Positions 53,322-64,000 of a stretch of DNA of 64,000 nt are shown here, piece after piece. The number at the start of each line of letters is the position of its first letter. Within the stretch, counting starts at the first letter, position 1. The position numbers were made by a program, and so were the translations under genes. The notes under the pieces are model-generated. The model ran no database searches. It saw only the letters and a list, made by a program, of their open reading frames with translations, and was not told the DNA's origin. Origin of the DNA: Lineus longissimus (lineage: Eukaryota > Nemertea > Pilidiophora > Heteronemertea > Lineidae); assembly GCF_910592395.1 (NCBI RefSeq), contig NC_088315.1:13251808-13315807 (forward strand), given 5' to 3'.

Positions 53322-55822
53322 ATATATAATCATGCCAAAACTGAAGAAAACATCAAATACTATGAAAGCACACTGTCATGCCATTTATATAGCTGAAAAG
53401 AGACAGGTCAGTTCATTCATTTCAAATCATAACTATGACATGACTCATCCTTACAATATTTCATTCTCAACTTCATCTTTAAACACAAAAATGAGATGAT
53501 GATATAGATGACAGCTTAAAGTCCTTTTTTTCCAACCATCCACTTCCTCAACTCCTCTTCCACCAACAGCACTGTCAACCATTTTTTCCAAGACATTTCA
53601 CTATCATCCCTGACCTCGCACACACCTTCATCAAATCCATTGTACAATTTCTTTTTGGCTCACCGTAGGGGAGTCTATACAATACCGCAGTGCCTATGAA
53701 CTTAAAACTTTGTACACATGACCCCCTAGGTCAGATGACCCGTGACACTAAATTTCTGTCCGATCTGATTCTCTACTTGGCCACCAGGGGGCCAAATGTG
53801 GATATCTAAAAAGTGTGATATCTCGCTTATTAGTGACTTGTTTTCGATGAAACTTTTGTTGTAGGTACTCATAGCAAATATACATCTTATATCATACGGG
53901 TTTTTAATTTGACCTACTTTTCAAGGTCACAGAGGTCATATGGCGTAAATTGGCCGTTAGAGTGTAAACTATGGCACGTTTCTTAACCACTAAAGCTATG
54001 AACTTGAAACTTGGTACATATAACCCCCTATATCACATAGCCTCTGGTGCTGAATTTCAGTTTGATCTGATTCTCAACTTTGCCACCAGGGGGCCAAAAG
54101 TGGAAATCTAAAAAGTGTGATATCTCGCTTATTAGTGACTTGTTTTCGATAAAATTTTTATGGTAGGTACCCTTAGGAAGAATACATCACATATCTTACG
54201 GGTTTTTAATTTGACCTACTTTTCAAGGTCACAGAGGTCATATGGCGTAAATTGGCCGTTAGAGTGTAAACTATGGCACGTTTCTTAACCACTTAAGCTA
54301 TGAACTTGAAACTTGGTACATATAACCCCCTATATCACATAGCCTCTGGTGCTGAATTTCAGTTTGATCTGATTCTCAACTTTGCCACCAGGGGGCCAAA
54401 AGTGGAAATCTAAAAAGTGTGATATCTTGCTTATAAGTGACTTGTTTTCGATAAAATTTTTATGGTAGGTACCCTTAGGAAGAATACATCACATATCTTA
54501 CGGGTTTTCAATTTTACCTACTTTTCAAGGTCACAGAGGTCATATGGCGTAAATTGGCCGTTAGAGTGTAAACTATGGCACGTTTCTTAACCAGTAAAGC
54601 TGTGAACTTGAAACTTGGTGCATATAACCCCCTACATCAGATAACCTCTGATGCCAAATTTTGGCTCGATCTGATTCTTTATTCGGCCACCAGGGGGCCA
54701 TAATGGAAAAAGTAAGAAGTGCAATATCTTGCTTATTTTTAGTGATTCGTTTTCAATAACATTTTTATGGTAGGTTCTCCTAGCAAGGATACATCACATA
54801 TCATATGAGTTTTTGATCTGACCTGCTTTTCAAGGTCACAGAGGTCAAATGGCGTAAATTTGTCATTTGATTGTAACTATGGCACGTTTCTTAACCACTA
54901 AAGCTTTGAACTTGAAATTTGATACACATGACTCCCTACGTCATGTAACCTCGGACACCGAATTTCGATCTGATCTGGTACTCAACTCGGCCACCAGGAG
55001 GCCAAAACTAAAATAGGTAAAAAGTGCAATATCTCGTTTATTATCTCGTTTATTATTGACTTGTTTTTGATGATATTCTTATGGTACTTACTCCAAGCAA
55101 CGATACATCACATGTCATACCGACTTTGGTTTGACCTATATACTATACATGTACAATGTTTCTTAATCTGGATGAATTACAAAGCACCAAATATCTATAC
55201 GGTGAGCACAATGGCCCCTGGCCGTTTCATTTCTTTCCAGAACTACAAGAAAGTTGAATATTTTGTAGGCAACACTGATATCACTGATGATGTCATCATG
55301 GCAGCCATGAACCTTATGCATCTTTATGCAAATCGCCTCAAATACGAAGGACATATAGGTTACTATTCTCCAGCAGAGTTGCACTTTCTATCTCAAAGTG
55401 AAGATTCAAACAAACGTCCATTACCAATACCAGCAGACAAGGACTCAATATTAATCCATCCTCTAAAAAACCATTGGAGTACATCATACTATCATTCTAC
55501 GTCTAAAAGAATTTACATCTACGATTCTTTAATGTCCTCGGAACATTTGCAACAAACATTCCTCCAGTTATGCCTTGTCTACAACCAGATAAACAATGAT
55601 AATGTGGAATATGTTGATGTGACGCAACAATCAAGTGACCCTATTTGTGGCATCATGGCCATAGCCTTTGCATTCTCATGTCTACTTGGATTGAACCCGA
55701 AAAAAATAACTTATGATATTGGAAATACTAACAGTCGTTCATTCACGGGATGCCACCTCCAAGCACTAATCACCACTGTTTCCATAAACATGAAGATGTC
55801 CACCCCCTCGGATTTATACTGA
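53322..55822 (+). CDS. Ulp1-like (C48) cysteine protease gene, last two exons (tentative)
   Basis: Last exon 55,241-55,822 follows TTTCATTTCTTTCCAG and encodes a C48/Ulp1-type protease domain: Trp-His in LKNHWSTSYYHS, Asp in RIYIYDSLMS, then VDVTQQSSDPICGIMAIAF with the oxyanion Gln and catalytic Cys. The H-D-Q-C set is complete. An upstream exon candidate, 53,322-53,406 (after CTTTCTTTAG, before GTCAGT), is one base plus 28 codons including MPKLKKTSNTMKAHCHAIYI and ends in phase with the protease exon. Between them lies a family-B array as intron. It could be a host SUMO/ubiquitin-like protease or a transposon-encoded one; it lies outside the Polinton and is not adenain-like. Confidence 0.6.
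53651..55222. repeat. Family-B array, ~310-bp units
   Basis: Starts CTTTTTGGCTCACCGTAGGG and ends ATACGGTGAGCACAATGGCC; the shared GCTCACCGTA/TACGGTGAGC tips suggest short inverted ends. Inside are about five units, each with CTATGGCACGTTTCTTAACC, CACCAGGGGGCCAAA, GTGATATCTCGCTTATTAGT, ACTTGTTTTCGAT and CAAGGTCACAGAGGTCA. Two central units are almost identical, implying recent unequal exchange. It lies within a probable intron. Confidence 0.85.
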
Positions 55823-58800
55823 AATCTTCACTGGCTGAAATCAGCATCACGGTACAACAATTCATCACTAGTTAGTTCAGGTATATACTAGTACTCTCAA
55901 GAGAGTCTTGCTACTTATACAGCCATACATATGCAATGAAGACTACGGCCATCTTCATCATGCACCATTTACTTACAGTAAGGTACTTGCTGTTACCTTC
56001 AGTTCAGTTCATTCTCAATGTTTTCAGACTCGATGAATAATTGAGAAATGACACACATTCTAATATACTAGTACACAAAATGCATCAATGATTAAATACA
56101 GATGCTTGTAGTCTTCATCATATATCTATACAACTTTGAAATTAACTTCTTCTTCTTGACTGCATAAAAATCATTCCCACAACCATTTTCAACCTGAACA
56201 CTTCTTACTTCATATTGCACATCTTTTCAACTCTCCCAACCCTTCCTATTCCATATTGCAAACTAAACAAACATATAATTTTCCAAAACCTGGTTATTTG
56301 CCACGCCCAGCGTGCATCTTGTTCTAGGGTGTGTTGGTTCTGTCGTTGATTTCCAGCTGTGCTTTGATATGTTGAATAAGGCCGTTTTAGACCCTGTGTT
56401 TAGTATGGGTTGTGTGTTGTGTGCCTGGCTTGGCAAATGTTTGCATAAGGGTACAGAGTAATGAAGGATACATGTGATGTTTATATTTCGTGTAGCCGTG
56501 ATTCTTTCTGACATCATTCTTGGGTTTCCTGTTTCTCTTGCGACCCCCAGCTCAGTTTAGCTCTGATTTTAAAAATGACTATACAGTCTCCTAGCTGCTA
56601 TCTTCTTTCAACTACATATTTCATTTTACTCCTTCTGTTTAGTTGGTCATCTCTAGTTTCTCGTTGACGAATGCTATTTCCCCCCAATACTCTATCGTCA
56701 ACGTGAAATGGGAGATGCACAGTGTCACTTGGGAACATACATGTTCAGCGAAGTCTCGAGTGCGGTTAAGCGAATTCACCGAGTACGGTTTAACAAAGGC
56801 AATATGTACGTTGAAATTCAGTTTCCAACGTATACTGCAGCATTCCATGGCACGATACTGGCATGGTGATCTATTTCTTTTTGTCTACATGAACATCCTG
56901 TCCAGAATCATCAATAAAGTTCTATATAAAACAGAACAAAAAGGTAAGCAAACAACAATTTGAATGATAGAATTTTACTTAAACTTTCAACAATAGTTCG
57001 TAATAAGCACAAAGCTTTGGTGTGCGATCAGTGTGGAGTGACTTGTCTGTCAAAATGGATGTTCAATCAGCACAAGGCACTCAAACATAGCATTGGCAAG
57101 AACATTTACAAGTGTGCGGTGTCTGGACATAAAGTGCACTCTCTGGGATAATGTATGAGATGGTGCTTGAGGAGACCGGGCATTTCCGTCGAAGTTTTCT
57201 CACAAAAGTTGCAAAGCAACATTGCTCCTGAAATAGAATAAAGTATTTGGCTAATTGAAGGCAATTCCCATGCCCCTTTGGCATCAACGATCAGTTATTG
57301 CTGGTAAGGTTACATTTTAGATATGAAAATGAAATATGACTGTCTGGGCCGAATTTCAAGTCAAATGCGAGAAATGATTTTTAATTGTTGGACCATACAA
57401 CCCGTACACTTTCAGTACGTTACATTGCTAAACCAGTGTACAGTAGAATTGCTAAACATCGTACAAGTGAAGATGTTTTGCGCTGCATCTCAGCAATGCG
57501 AAATGCATATTACTTGCTACTGAACCGGATTAAACCACAGTAAAAATAGGTACCACCTGGAAAAATCATGGCAAAATGGAAGTTTATTGAACCGTACATA
57601 TTGGTTGCTAAAACGATACGGTTATCCACCGTGGTTACTTTCATGTACTGCTATGACTGTCTGCTATGGTTACACTTGTACAGTCATGACAGTGATACAG
57701 GTAACCATAGTGGACAGTCTCCCTTATTTTATTGATTTTAAGACACTTTATAGAACACTAATTGAGCCAAATGCTTGTTATCATATATACCTATTCTGTT
57801 GTATATGCTACACAGCACAGCCAATGCAATAATCTCCACAACTTAGGTAGATATGGGAGAAATAAACACATTTTGTACCCTGATTTAGGCAAAGGTCTAC
57901 AAAAATACTGCTTTTTCTACTTATTCAAGACAGCTGCATCATCAATATAAACCTATTAACAGACGTCTTTAAGTTATCATCTAAAAACCAGGTCGATTGT
58001 CCTAGAACTGGAATTATTTGTTGATGAATCTGCCGGAGTTTTCAAATTTGTTATTGTCATCTGCTAGCACTGTTGTAACCATAGTGTACAGTGACTTACT
58101 GACACTGTCCGAATCCCCACACTGATTACGCTGTGAGCTAAAGGATGGCCTACCTGAGGCATCCATTGGAAAGAGCGAAGTTCCTGGACGCGGATGAGAT
58201 CGTTACTTCATACTGTTTTTCTCTCCGTCCATACTTTAATAGAGAGCTGTTTTTTCTCTGCTTCTCCAAAAATATTACCTTCTTTTCTGGGCTCTTTTAC
58301 TGTCATGTGACTCTTTGGTTTCAATTTTGTGATTTATTTTTTCTGCGTATATTGTCATATTTTTGGCATCAAAGACCAGGGTTTTCCATCCCTTCACTTT
58401 TAGTGTCTTTTTTATTAAACTGCCGACATAATAGTCGGTAGTTTCCTTGGTTTTTCACATTTCTCTCTTTCTTCCTCTGCCTACTTTCAACTACATATCT
58501 AACCAACTTTAAGGGATAACTCACGAAAGACAATAGCTAACGCTTTCAAAATGTCAGGGTTGGCAGAAAAGTACCTCGGCAAGAACCCTTTTGATTTCTA
58601 GCTTCATCAAATTCATAGAAATTGTTATTTTGACATGTTTGTTGTTCGTCTCAAAAAGTGTTCCCATTTAAAGAAAATAGCCCGAGTCTGAATTCCCTGT
58701 TACGTGCCACCTATTGCCCTACCTCCGGCATATGGCATTAACTGGCGTTAACCTTGGAGGGTCCAAGACTCGGAAAATCGAGTGCTCACGTAGACTGGAA

Positions 58801-60447
58801 AAGCTGTCAGCAATCTCCCTGTAAAGGTGCTATACAGTGCATGTGCACAGAACGCCTCAGCAGCTTGCATGAAAAGTAGTTCAATGTTTCATGGGCTATT
58901 ATCGGTGAGTAGGCCCTATAGCCAATCCATCCACTCACAATTGCTGAGCTGCAGTTCAATCAGACAAAATTATAGTTGTGGCATTTCTAATTACAATCAG
59001 TTCTGTATCTGTGTAATAATTTGAATCAATGGTTTTGGGAGTCATGACCGCCAGACCCCGTTAGCGAAAGATGAGCAAAATAGGTGGAATGCCTCTCAGC
59101 TGGATGTTTATAATAGGTCAGATAAGCTGATTGATTGCACTCCAAGGCCTTCCTCCTAGACATCTGCTATTGCACTACAGACACCACCTGCTGTGTTAGG
59201 TTTACCTGTCTTACTGGGTTCATTACACTTGGTGCAATATGGGTATGTGGATTAGTGGATTAGATCAATGCACTCAATGTGTTGCTGAATTCGTGCCATG
59301 AATTGTTATATAATGTTATATAATGATGAGTCATGGATTGGTCAAGGAACAGTTGCTTCAATGATTGTGATGCAGAGAAGCAGTGTATGCTTCTGCATTG
59401 GTTTCTATCTGATGTCCATGAAATTTCGTTCAAAGTCACTCTACAAACCCTTGGCAGATTTGAAGCAATATTCCTGTTTGTCACTGTTACAATACACCTT
59501 GGGATTTCACCCCAGACTGACCATAAAATTCCTAGGCCAAGGTCTACATGGTCTGTGTGTTAACAGAACAGGTAAAGATGAAACAGCATGCTTCATGCTA
59601 AACTGGACATAGCATGATAGGCAGTATATCCACACCTGATGCATTGCAATTTTTTTAGCTTAAGTTGAAATTGGACGGATAGTTCTCACCTGGCTACAGG
59701 GAGTCTGTGTCAGTAAGTAGGCCACGCAATAGCATACATTATATAGGCCGCAGGGATGTGTACTATTTTCAAGTTAGGTCGAGATAGAGGCAAGGCTCCT
59801 CTCCTATGAGTAAGAGTGGGGGTGGTCAAATTCGGATGGATGACAGTGAGCCCAGGGTAATCTAGTTGTACCCCATTCTGTCCCACCGCTTTGCACACGA
59901 TCGCTCTTCGCAGGGCGGAACAATATTGTTTAAAGCCTTCAAGGCCCCTACGTCATTATTGTTTACAGGCCTAACTTGAAAAGCAAGGTACATGTTTTAA
60001 CCAGTCTGATTAAAAACTATGAAAAAAAAGAAATGTTTTTTTCACATAGGCCTACTATAAACAAACAGTCCGAAAAAGCAGTTACATCCTGCTCCATGAT
60101 CAACTACAATATTGCAATATAGAAACAATCATCAGACAGGACCAATCAGGTCTTCATCTGAAGCATTGCCATTAGGCCTACATTGAGTACACTCTGATTT
60201 TGTCAGATGATGTGCCACTTACAGGCAGGAGTAACGATAACAAATTCCGTAACACCTGCTGTGGTAGGTCAGCCAGACATGCCATAGGCTAGATTGCGCT
60301 AATCTCTGATCACGCCTGATTACCCTAATAACAACATCATCGGGCAATTCAAAGAGAAACTCCAACCTCACGGCCTCAATGCATTTGCCTTTGCAACCTG
60401 AGGTTCGCTTTTTGACCTTCGCTAACGGGATCTGGCTGTAATGGTAG
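55823..60447. other. Largely unassigned interval
   Basis: No intact gene is recognised. A C2H2 zinc-finger fragment lies at 56,997-57,151. Other ORFs lack domain matches, including one at 58,145 with an ATGGCCTAC start. A patch near 57,610-57,720 has complementary GGTTAC/GTAACC words. Confidence 0.5.
56997..57151 (+). CDS. C2H2 zinc-finger exon fragment
   Basis: Encodes ALVCDQCGVTCLSKWMFNQH then KALKH, a full C2H2 finger (C-x2-C-x12-H-x4-H), followed by NIYKCAVSGHKVHSLG, which would be a second finger missing its pair, and a stop. It is likely an exon or decayed copy of a zinc-finger gene. No splice site is convincing. Confidence 0.45.
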
Positions 60448-61958
60448 GAATCTATTGGTATTGTGAATGACCAATGCGCGAAAATGTCTGTTGAAGATAG
60501 GGATGCCATAAAGACATTTGAGGACTGCCTGTCTTTTGATGGAGAACTTTATATAGTTGGGATACCGTGGAAAGGAATTGTCCGCAATTAAAGGATGATT
60601 ACAGCCAGGTGCTTGGACTCTGTCGAAAGGAGATTGAAAGTTGGCAATCAAGGCAGTTTGAACTACAAGGAAGCGATAGAGCAGTATGAAAACATGGGTT
60701 TTTCGGAAAAGGTCAACAGTGACGTTGACCAGGCCAAGACTGTCTAATACCTTCCTCATCATGCAGTAGTAAGAGAGGATAAAACTACAACCAAGACAAG
60801 AATCGTATTCGATGCATCGGCACGTGATAAGCATGGCGTGTCATTGAATGATTGCCTACACCAAGGTCCCGCCTTTCAGCCTTGTCGCCGTATTGCTGCG
60901 ATTTCGTAGGAACAACATCGCATTGATGGCAGATGTGAAGAAGATGTTTCTTCAAATCAAGCTTAGAGAGGTGGATCGTGATGTGCATCGATACCTATGG
61001 AGAGATGGGAACTCAGACCGGCCTCCAGAGATCTACAGAATGAACCGAATCACATTTGGGGTAAATGCGAGTCCATTTCTTGCCATAGCGACCGTGAAGC
61101 ATCACACTCAAAGGCTTGAGAAGGTTTACCCGCAAGCGGTAAGAGAGATCCAAGACAATATGTATGTTGACAACTGCCTGTCGGGAGCAGCTGGAGTCCC
61201 ACAAGCTTTAGACCTGAAGACAGTGGTGGTTTTGATTTGACCAAGTTGGCTAGTAACTCAACAAAGAAGTTATGGAGCAGATAGAACCTCAGGATAGAGC
61301 TCCATCCGCTTTGTTTGACATGAGCACGGGTGAGTCACTAAAGACACCAGGGATTGCATGGAATACATCAGAGGACACCTTCCGCTTCACAACGGTGAAG
61401 AATTTGATTAACTTTGAGGATCCTGAAACAAAACAGAGTCTCTTAAGTATCGCATCGAAAATAATTGATCCCATGGGAATGCTATCACCTTATGTCATCA
61501 GAGCAAAGTTGCTTTTCCAAGAGTTATGGCAGAAGGGTTTAGGCTTGGATGATACATTGGATGAGACAACAGCACAGCATTGGCGCATATGGAAAGGAGG
61601 CTGAAGGTGTTGGATCAATTGGAGATTCCCCGATGTTTACCCCATGATACTAGGAGAAATCTCAAGCATTGAACTTCATGGATTTGGAGACGCATCAGAG
61701 AAGGCGTACGGAGCAGCAGTATACATCAGAGTGGTAGACAAGAATGGGTACACCGCAACAAGATTGGTGATGTCAAAGTCAAAAGTAGCGCCAGTGAAGA
61801 TAGTGTCACTACCTAGACTTGAACTTCTAGCGGTTGTAGTAAATACAAGATTAGCCAAGTTCGTCAAGGAGTCACTATCAAGAAACATAGACAGAGTTAC
61901 AATGTGGACAGACAGTACAGTAACACTTGCTTGGATACGCAAGCCTAGTCATGTCTGA
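60448..61958 (+). pseudogene. BEL/Pao reverse transcriptase and RNase H, broken
   Basis: Segments in shifting frames: [40 protein letters not shown], then ORF 60,848-61,240 with [39 protein letters not shown] and DNMYVDNCLSG. The catalytic box is YVDN where RTs need YVDD, so the second Asp is lost. Next IASKIIDPMGMLSPYVIRAK (61,272-61,604) is the connection region and IELHGFGDASEKAYGAAVYI with MWTDSTVTLAWI (61,644-61,958) the RNase H. Several frameshifts and the TGA at 61,958 make it inactive. Confidence 0.88.
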
Positions 61959-62272
61959 AAGACGTTTGTAGCTAATAGAGTGGAGGAAATCCAGACAACT
62001 TGGGAACCTGAGCTATGGAGACACTGTCCAGGAAAATATAATCCTAGCAATTAACTGAACTGTGGATTGCCAGCAGAAGACTAAGTCAACCATGAGGAAT
62101 GGTGGAGTGGACCTCAGTGGTTACCGTTGTCGACAGATATGTGGCCCAAGGGGAAGTTGTCAGATGAGTCAAGTGAAGATCTAGAGGAGAAGAAGACAAC
62201 AACCAATTCCAATGTGGCCATCGTTGAGGAGCCTCCCAAGAATTCCTCCATAGTTGGTAGCAGATTTGGTTC
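61959..62272 (+). other. BEL/Pao linker between RNase H and integrase, decayed
   Basis: It continues the same polyprotein in broken frames (for example VANRVEEIQTTWEPELWRHC and a WWSGPQWLPL-like stretch) up to the integrase segment. No independent gene. Confidence 0.6.
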
Positions 62273-63991
62273 ATGGTACAAGTTACCCGAGTGACAGCGA
62301 GAGTCTTTTTGGTCATACAGAAGTTGAGGGGGAGAATTCAGGATGGTGAAAATACAGCTGGAAAGATACCAATACTCAACGTTGAAGATATCAGAAAGGC
62401 AGAGTTTTACTGGTATCGCCACATTCAGAGGAGCACATATAAAGACGAAATCGAGACGTTGGAGAATGGAGGTGTTCTCACGGATAGTCGTATCGTTAAA
62501 TCGGATCCCAAATTTGAAGAAGTCAACAGAGTGCTCAGAGTAGGCGGCAGGTTACAGTACTCGGAGTTGAAAGAGGAGACCAAGCACCAAGTGATACTTC
62601 CGCACAACCATCCAATCGTGGACAAAATAGTCATAGACATGCATGAGGAGTGCATGCATGCAGGATCGGAAACAGTTGTTACGAACTTGAGAAGCAAGAT
62701 TTGGGGAACTCAGGTCAGGAGGGGTGTCAAGAGGATTCTAAACAAATGTCTTATCTGTGAAGTACAAAGAGCATGTCCATCCGAACAGAAGATGGTGCTG
62801 CTTCCTTAAGATAGTGTGTCCTTTTCGCCTGCCTTCTCTGTGGTTGGTGTAGATTTTGCTGGGCCGTTGTACGTACTCGAGGTACGTGGAAAAGACAAGC
62901 CGGAGAAGGTGTATATTTGCCTCTTCACCTGTGCGACGTTGAGAAGGTACATCTAGAGTTGACTCATCGACTAACAACAGACGATTTTCTTCAGGCATTG
63001 AGAAGAAGGGTTAACCACTGAGGGGTCTGCAACACACTGTGGTCTGATAATGCGCGAACATTCAAGTCTGCAGGGTCTTTCATCAAAAAGGTATTCGTTA
63101 GGGCAATTAGCATCAAAGAAAAAGTGTTGGATACAGATGCTTTGACTATGCAGTCAGCTGCCAATGGGATAGAATGGAAATTTATCGTAGAGCGAGGTCC
63201 ATGGCGAGGTGGCTGGTGGAAGCGGTTCATTCGGTCAGTCATGGAGTCATTGAGGAGAGTGTTAGGGAAAGAACTTCTTAGATACACTGAGCTGTACACA
63301 GTCTTGACAGATGTTGAAGCTGCGATCAACTCTTGACCATTGACAACCATAAGTGATGATAGTACAGATCTTGAAACTCTAACCCCAGCTGATCTTGCAT
63401 TGGGAAGGCTGCTAATGGGAATACCAGATGTTGCAGAAGAAACATGGGAGGCAGCTGATATAAATGTGATCCAGCGCTACTTTTATAGACAGAAGTTGAC
63501 CAATCACTTCTGGAAGAGATGGCAAAACAAATATCTACCAAGTCTTACAGTGAGGAAAAAGTGGGAAACTGAGAAGCCACCGGTAGAAGTTGGAAGTATT
63601 GTGCTGATATCTGAGGATCGTACACCAAGAGGAAGTTGGCTGCAAGGACCAGTGGATGAAGTCTATATGGGAAAGGATGGAATCTGCAGGACCGTCGCAG
63701 TAAGGATGAAGAAGGGCGTACTAAAGAGACCGATTCAACGATTACACCACTTAAGAGGCGGTGGCGGATGGCAAAGCTGATGTTAGCAGCGAAACTGGCT
63801 CAAGTTCCACTCCAAACCCATGCTATGTTAGTGATCTCAGATCTAGCGTTGAAGATGAGAAAAATATTCCTGCTGAAAGTACTGGTCGAGATAGCAAAGA
63901 TACATGTACAGACGATAGCGAGAATATGGAAAATGCCATTATGCACAATCCCCATGGTGAGGACGACTTTGCGAACAATAGTTTTGGTTGA
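62273..63991 (+). pseudogene. BEL/Pao integrase and C-terminal domain, broken
   Basis: The zinc-binding domain is seen in LPHNHPIVDKIVIDMHEECM, HAGSETVVTNLRSKIWGT and KCLICEVQRA (H-H-C-C). The catalytic core includes VVGVDFAGPLYVLEVRGKDK, TLWSDNARTFKSAGS and PWRGGWWKRFIRSVMESLRR. A stop at 63,335 (AAINS, TGA) precedes the DUF5641-like tail (LTPADLALGRLLMGIPDV; YFYRQKLTNHFWKRWQNKYL; RPIQRLHHLRGG), ending GGWQS at 63,780. An overlapping acidic ORF (63,761-63,991, MADGKADVSSETGSSSTPNP) in another frame may be the original C terminus after a shift. Additional stops fall at 62,807 and near 62,956. Confidence 0.85.
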
Positions 63992-64000
63992 ATGCGGGTA

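Larger units (their letters stand above)
60448..64000 (+). mobile_element. BEL/Pao LTR retrotransposon, pol region, continues past the window
   Basis: Order RT, RNase H, integrase zinc-binding domain, integrase core, DUF5641-type tail, as in BEL/Pao. No gag, protease or 5' LTR is recognised upstream, and the sequence starts inside pol (ESIGIVNDQCAK), so the 5' end is deleted or very diverged. No 3' LTR is seen before 64,000. Confidence 0.88.

Noticed and set aside
53322-55822. Ulp1-like protease as the missing Polinton adenain
   Set aside because: It lies outside all Polinton boundaries, is spliced, and its motif spacing fits C48 Ulp1 rather than short adenain-type enzymes.

Overview
The window looks like the genome of a marine invertebrate metazoan. 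It is AT-rich, has GT-AG exons, MITEs, long minisatellites and frequent TAGGCCT words, and carries a 100-base assembly gap. Species cannot be fixed from sequence alone. I saw no intact multi-exon host gene. Most of the window is layered mobile elements.

The central object is a decayed Polinton/Maverick, a virus-like DNA element. Its genes lie at 16,972-24,347, 32,888-33,010 and 36,815-44,951: double-jelly-roll major capsid, penton-like minor capsid, FtsK/HerA-type packaging ATPase (minus strand), retroviral-type integrase, protein-primed family B DNA polymerase, and at least ten accessory ORFs (membrane, coiled-coil, Q/N-rich and zinc-ribbon proteins). Capsid and packaging genes form a left block, the integrase sits in the middle, polymerase and accessory genes form a right block, and the last four genes run on the minus strand. 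Most start codons sit in TAAATG or TAAATAGAATG. Several genes are broken (major capsid two frameshifts; polymerase two frameshifts plus a stop), so the copy is dead as it stands.

The nesting can be read from target duplications. A Tc1/mariner-like transposon (10,882 to about 50,987, TA target site) has its transposase cut at 12,559/50,239 by a 37.7-kb insertion flanked by CCATGG/CCAAGG. Inside it, arms rich in CAGTG/CAGTC (12,815 and 46,234) bracket the Polinton and may be its terminal inverted repeats. The Polinton integrase is split by an 8.5-kb P-superfamily transposon (24,348-32,887, perfect 29-bp inverted ends, 9-bp direct repeat), then again by a DIRS-like tyrosine-recombinase retrotransposon (about 33,011-36,814). 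The P element's transposase is split by a 3.1-kb insertion (26,333-29,410) that carries an apparently intact two-exon cysteine-rich gene. A 241-bp MITE (44,990-45,873) is split by a solo LTR (45,180-45,817).

Left flank (1-10,881): a MITE, a pogo-like DNA transposon of about 4.5 kb with its own inverted ends and a nested CR1 LINE tail, and a non-autonomous element of 165-bp tandem repeats. Right flank (50,988-64,000): arrays of a 310-bp repeat, a two-subunit minisatellite at the gap, exons of a possible gene encoding a Ulp1-like (C48) cysteine protease, a C2H2 finger fragment, and a 5'-truncated BEL/Pao retrotransposon running to the window end.
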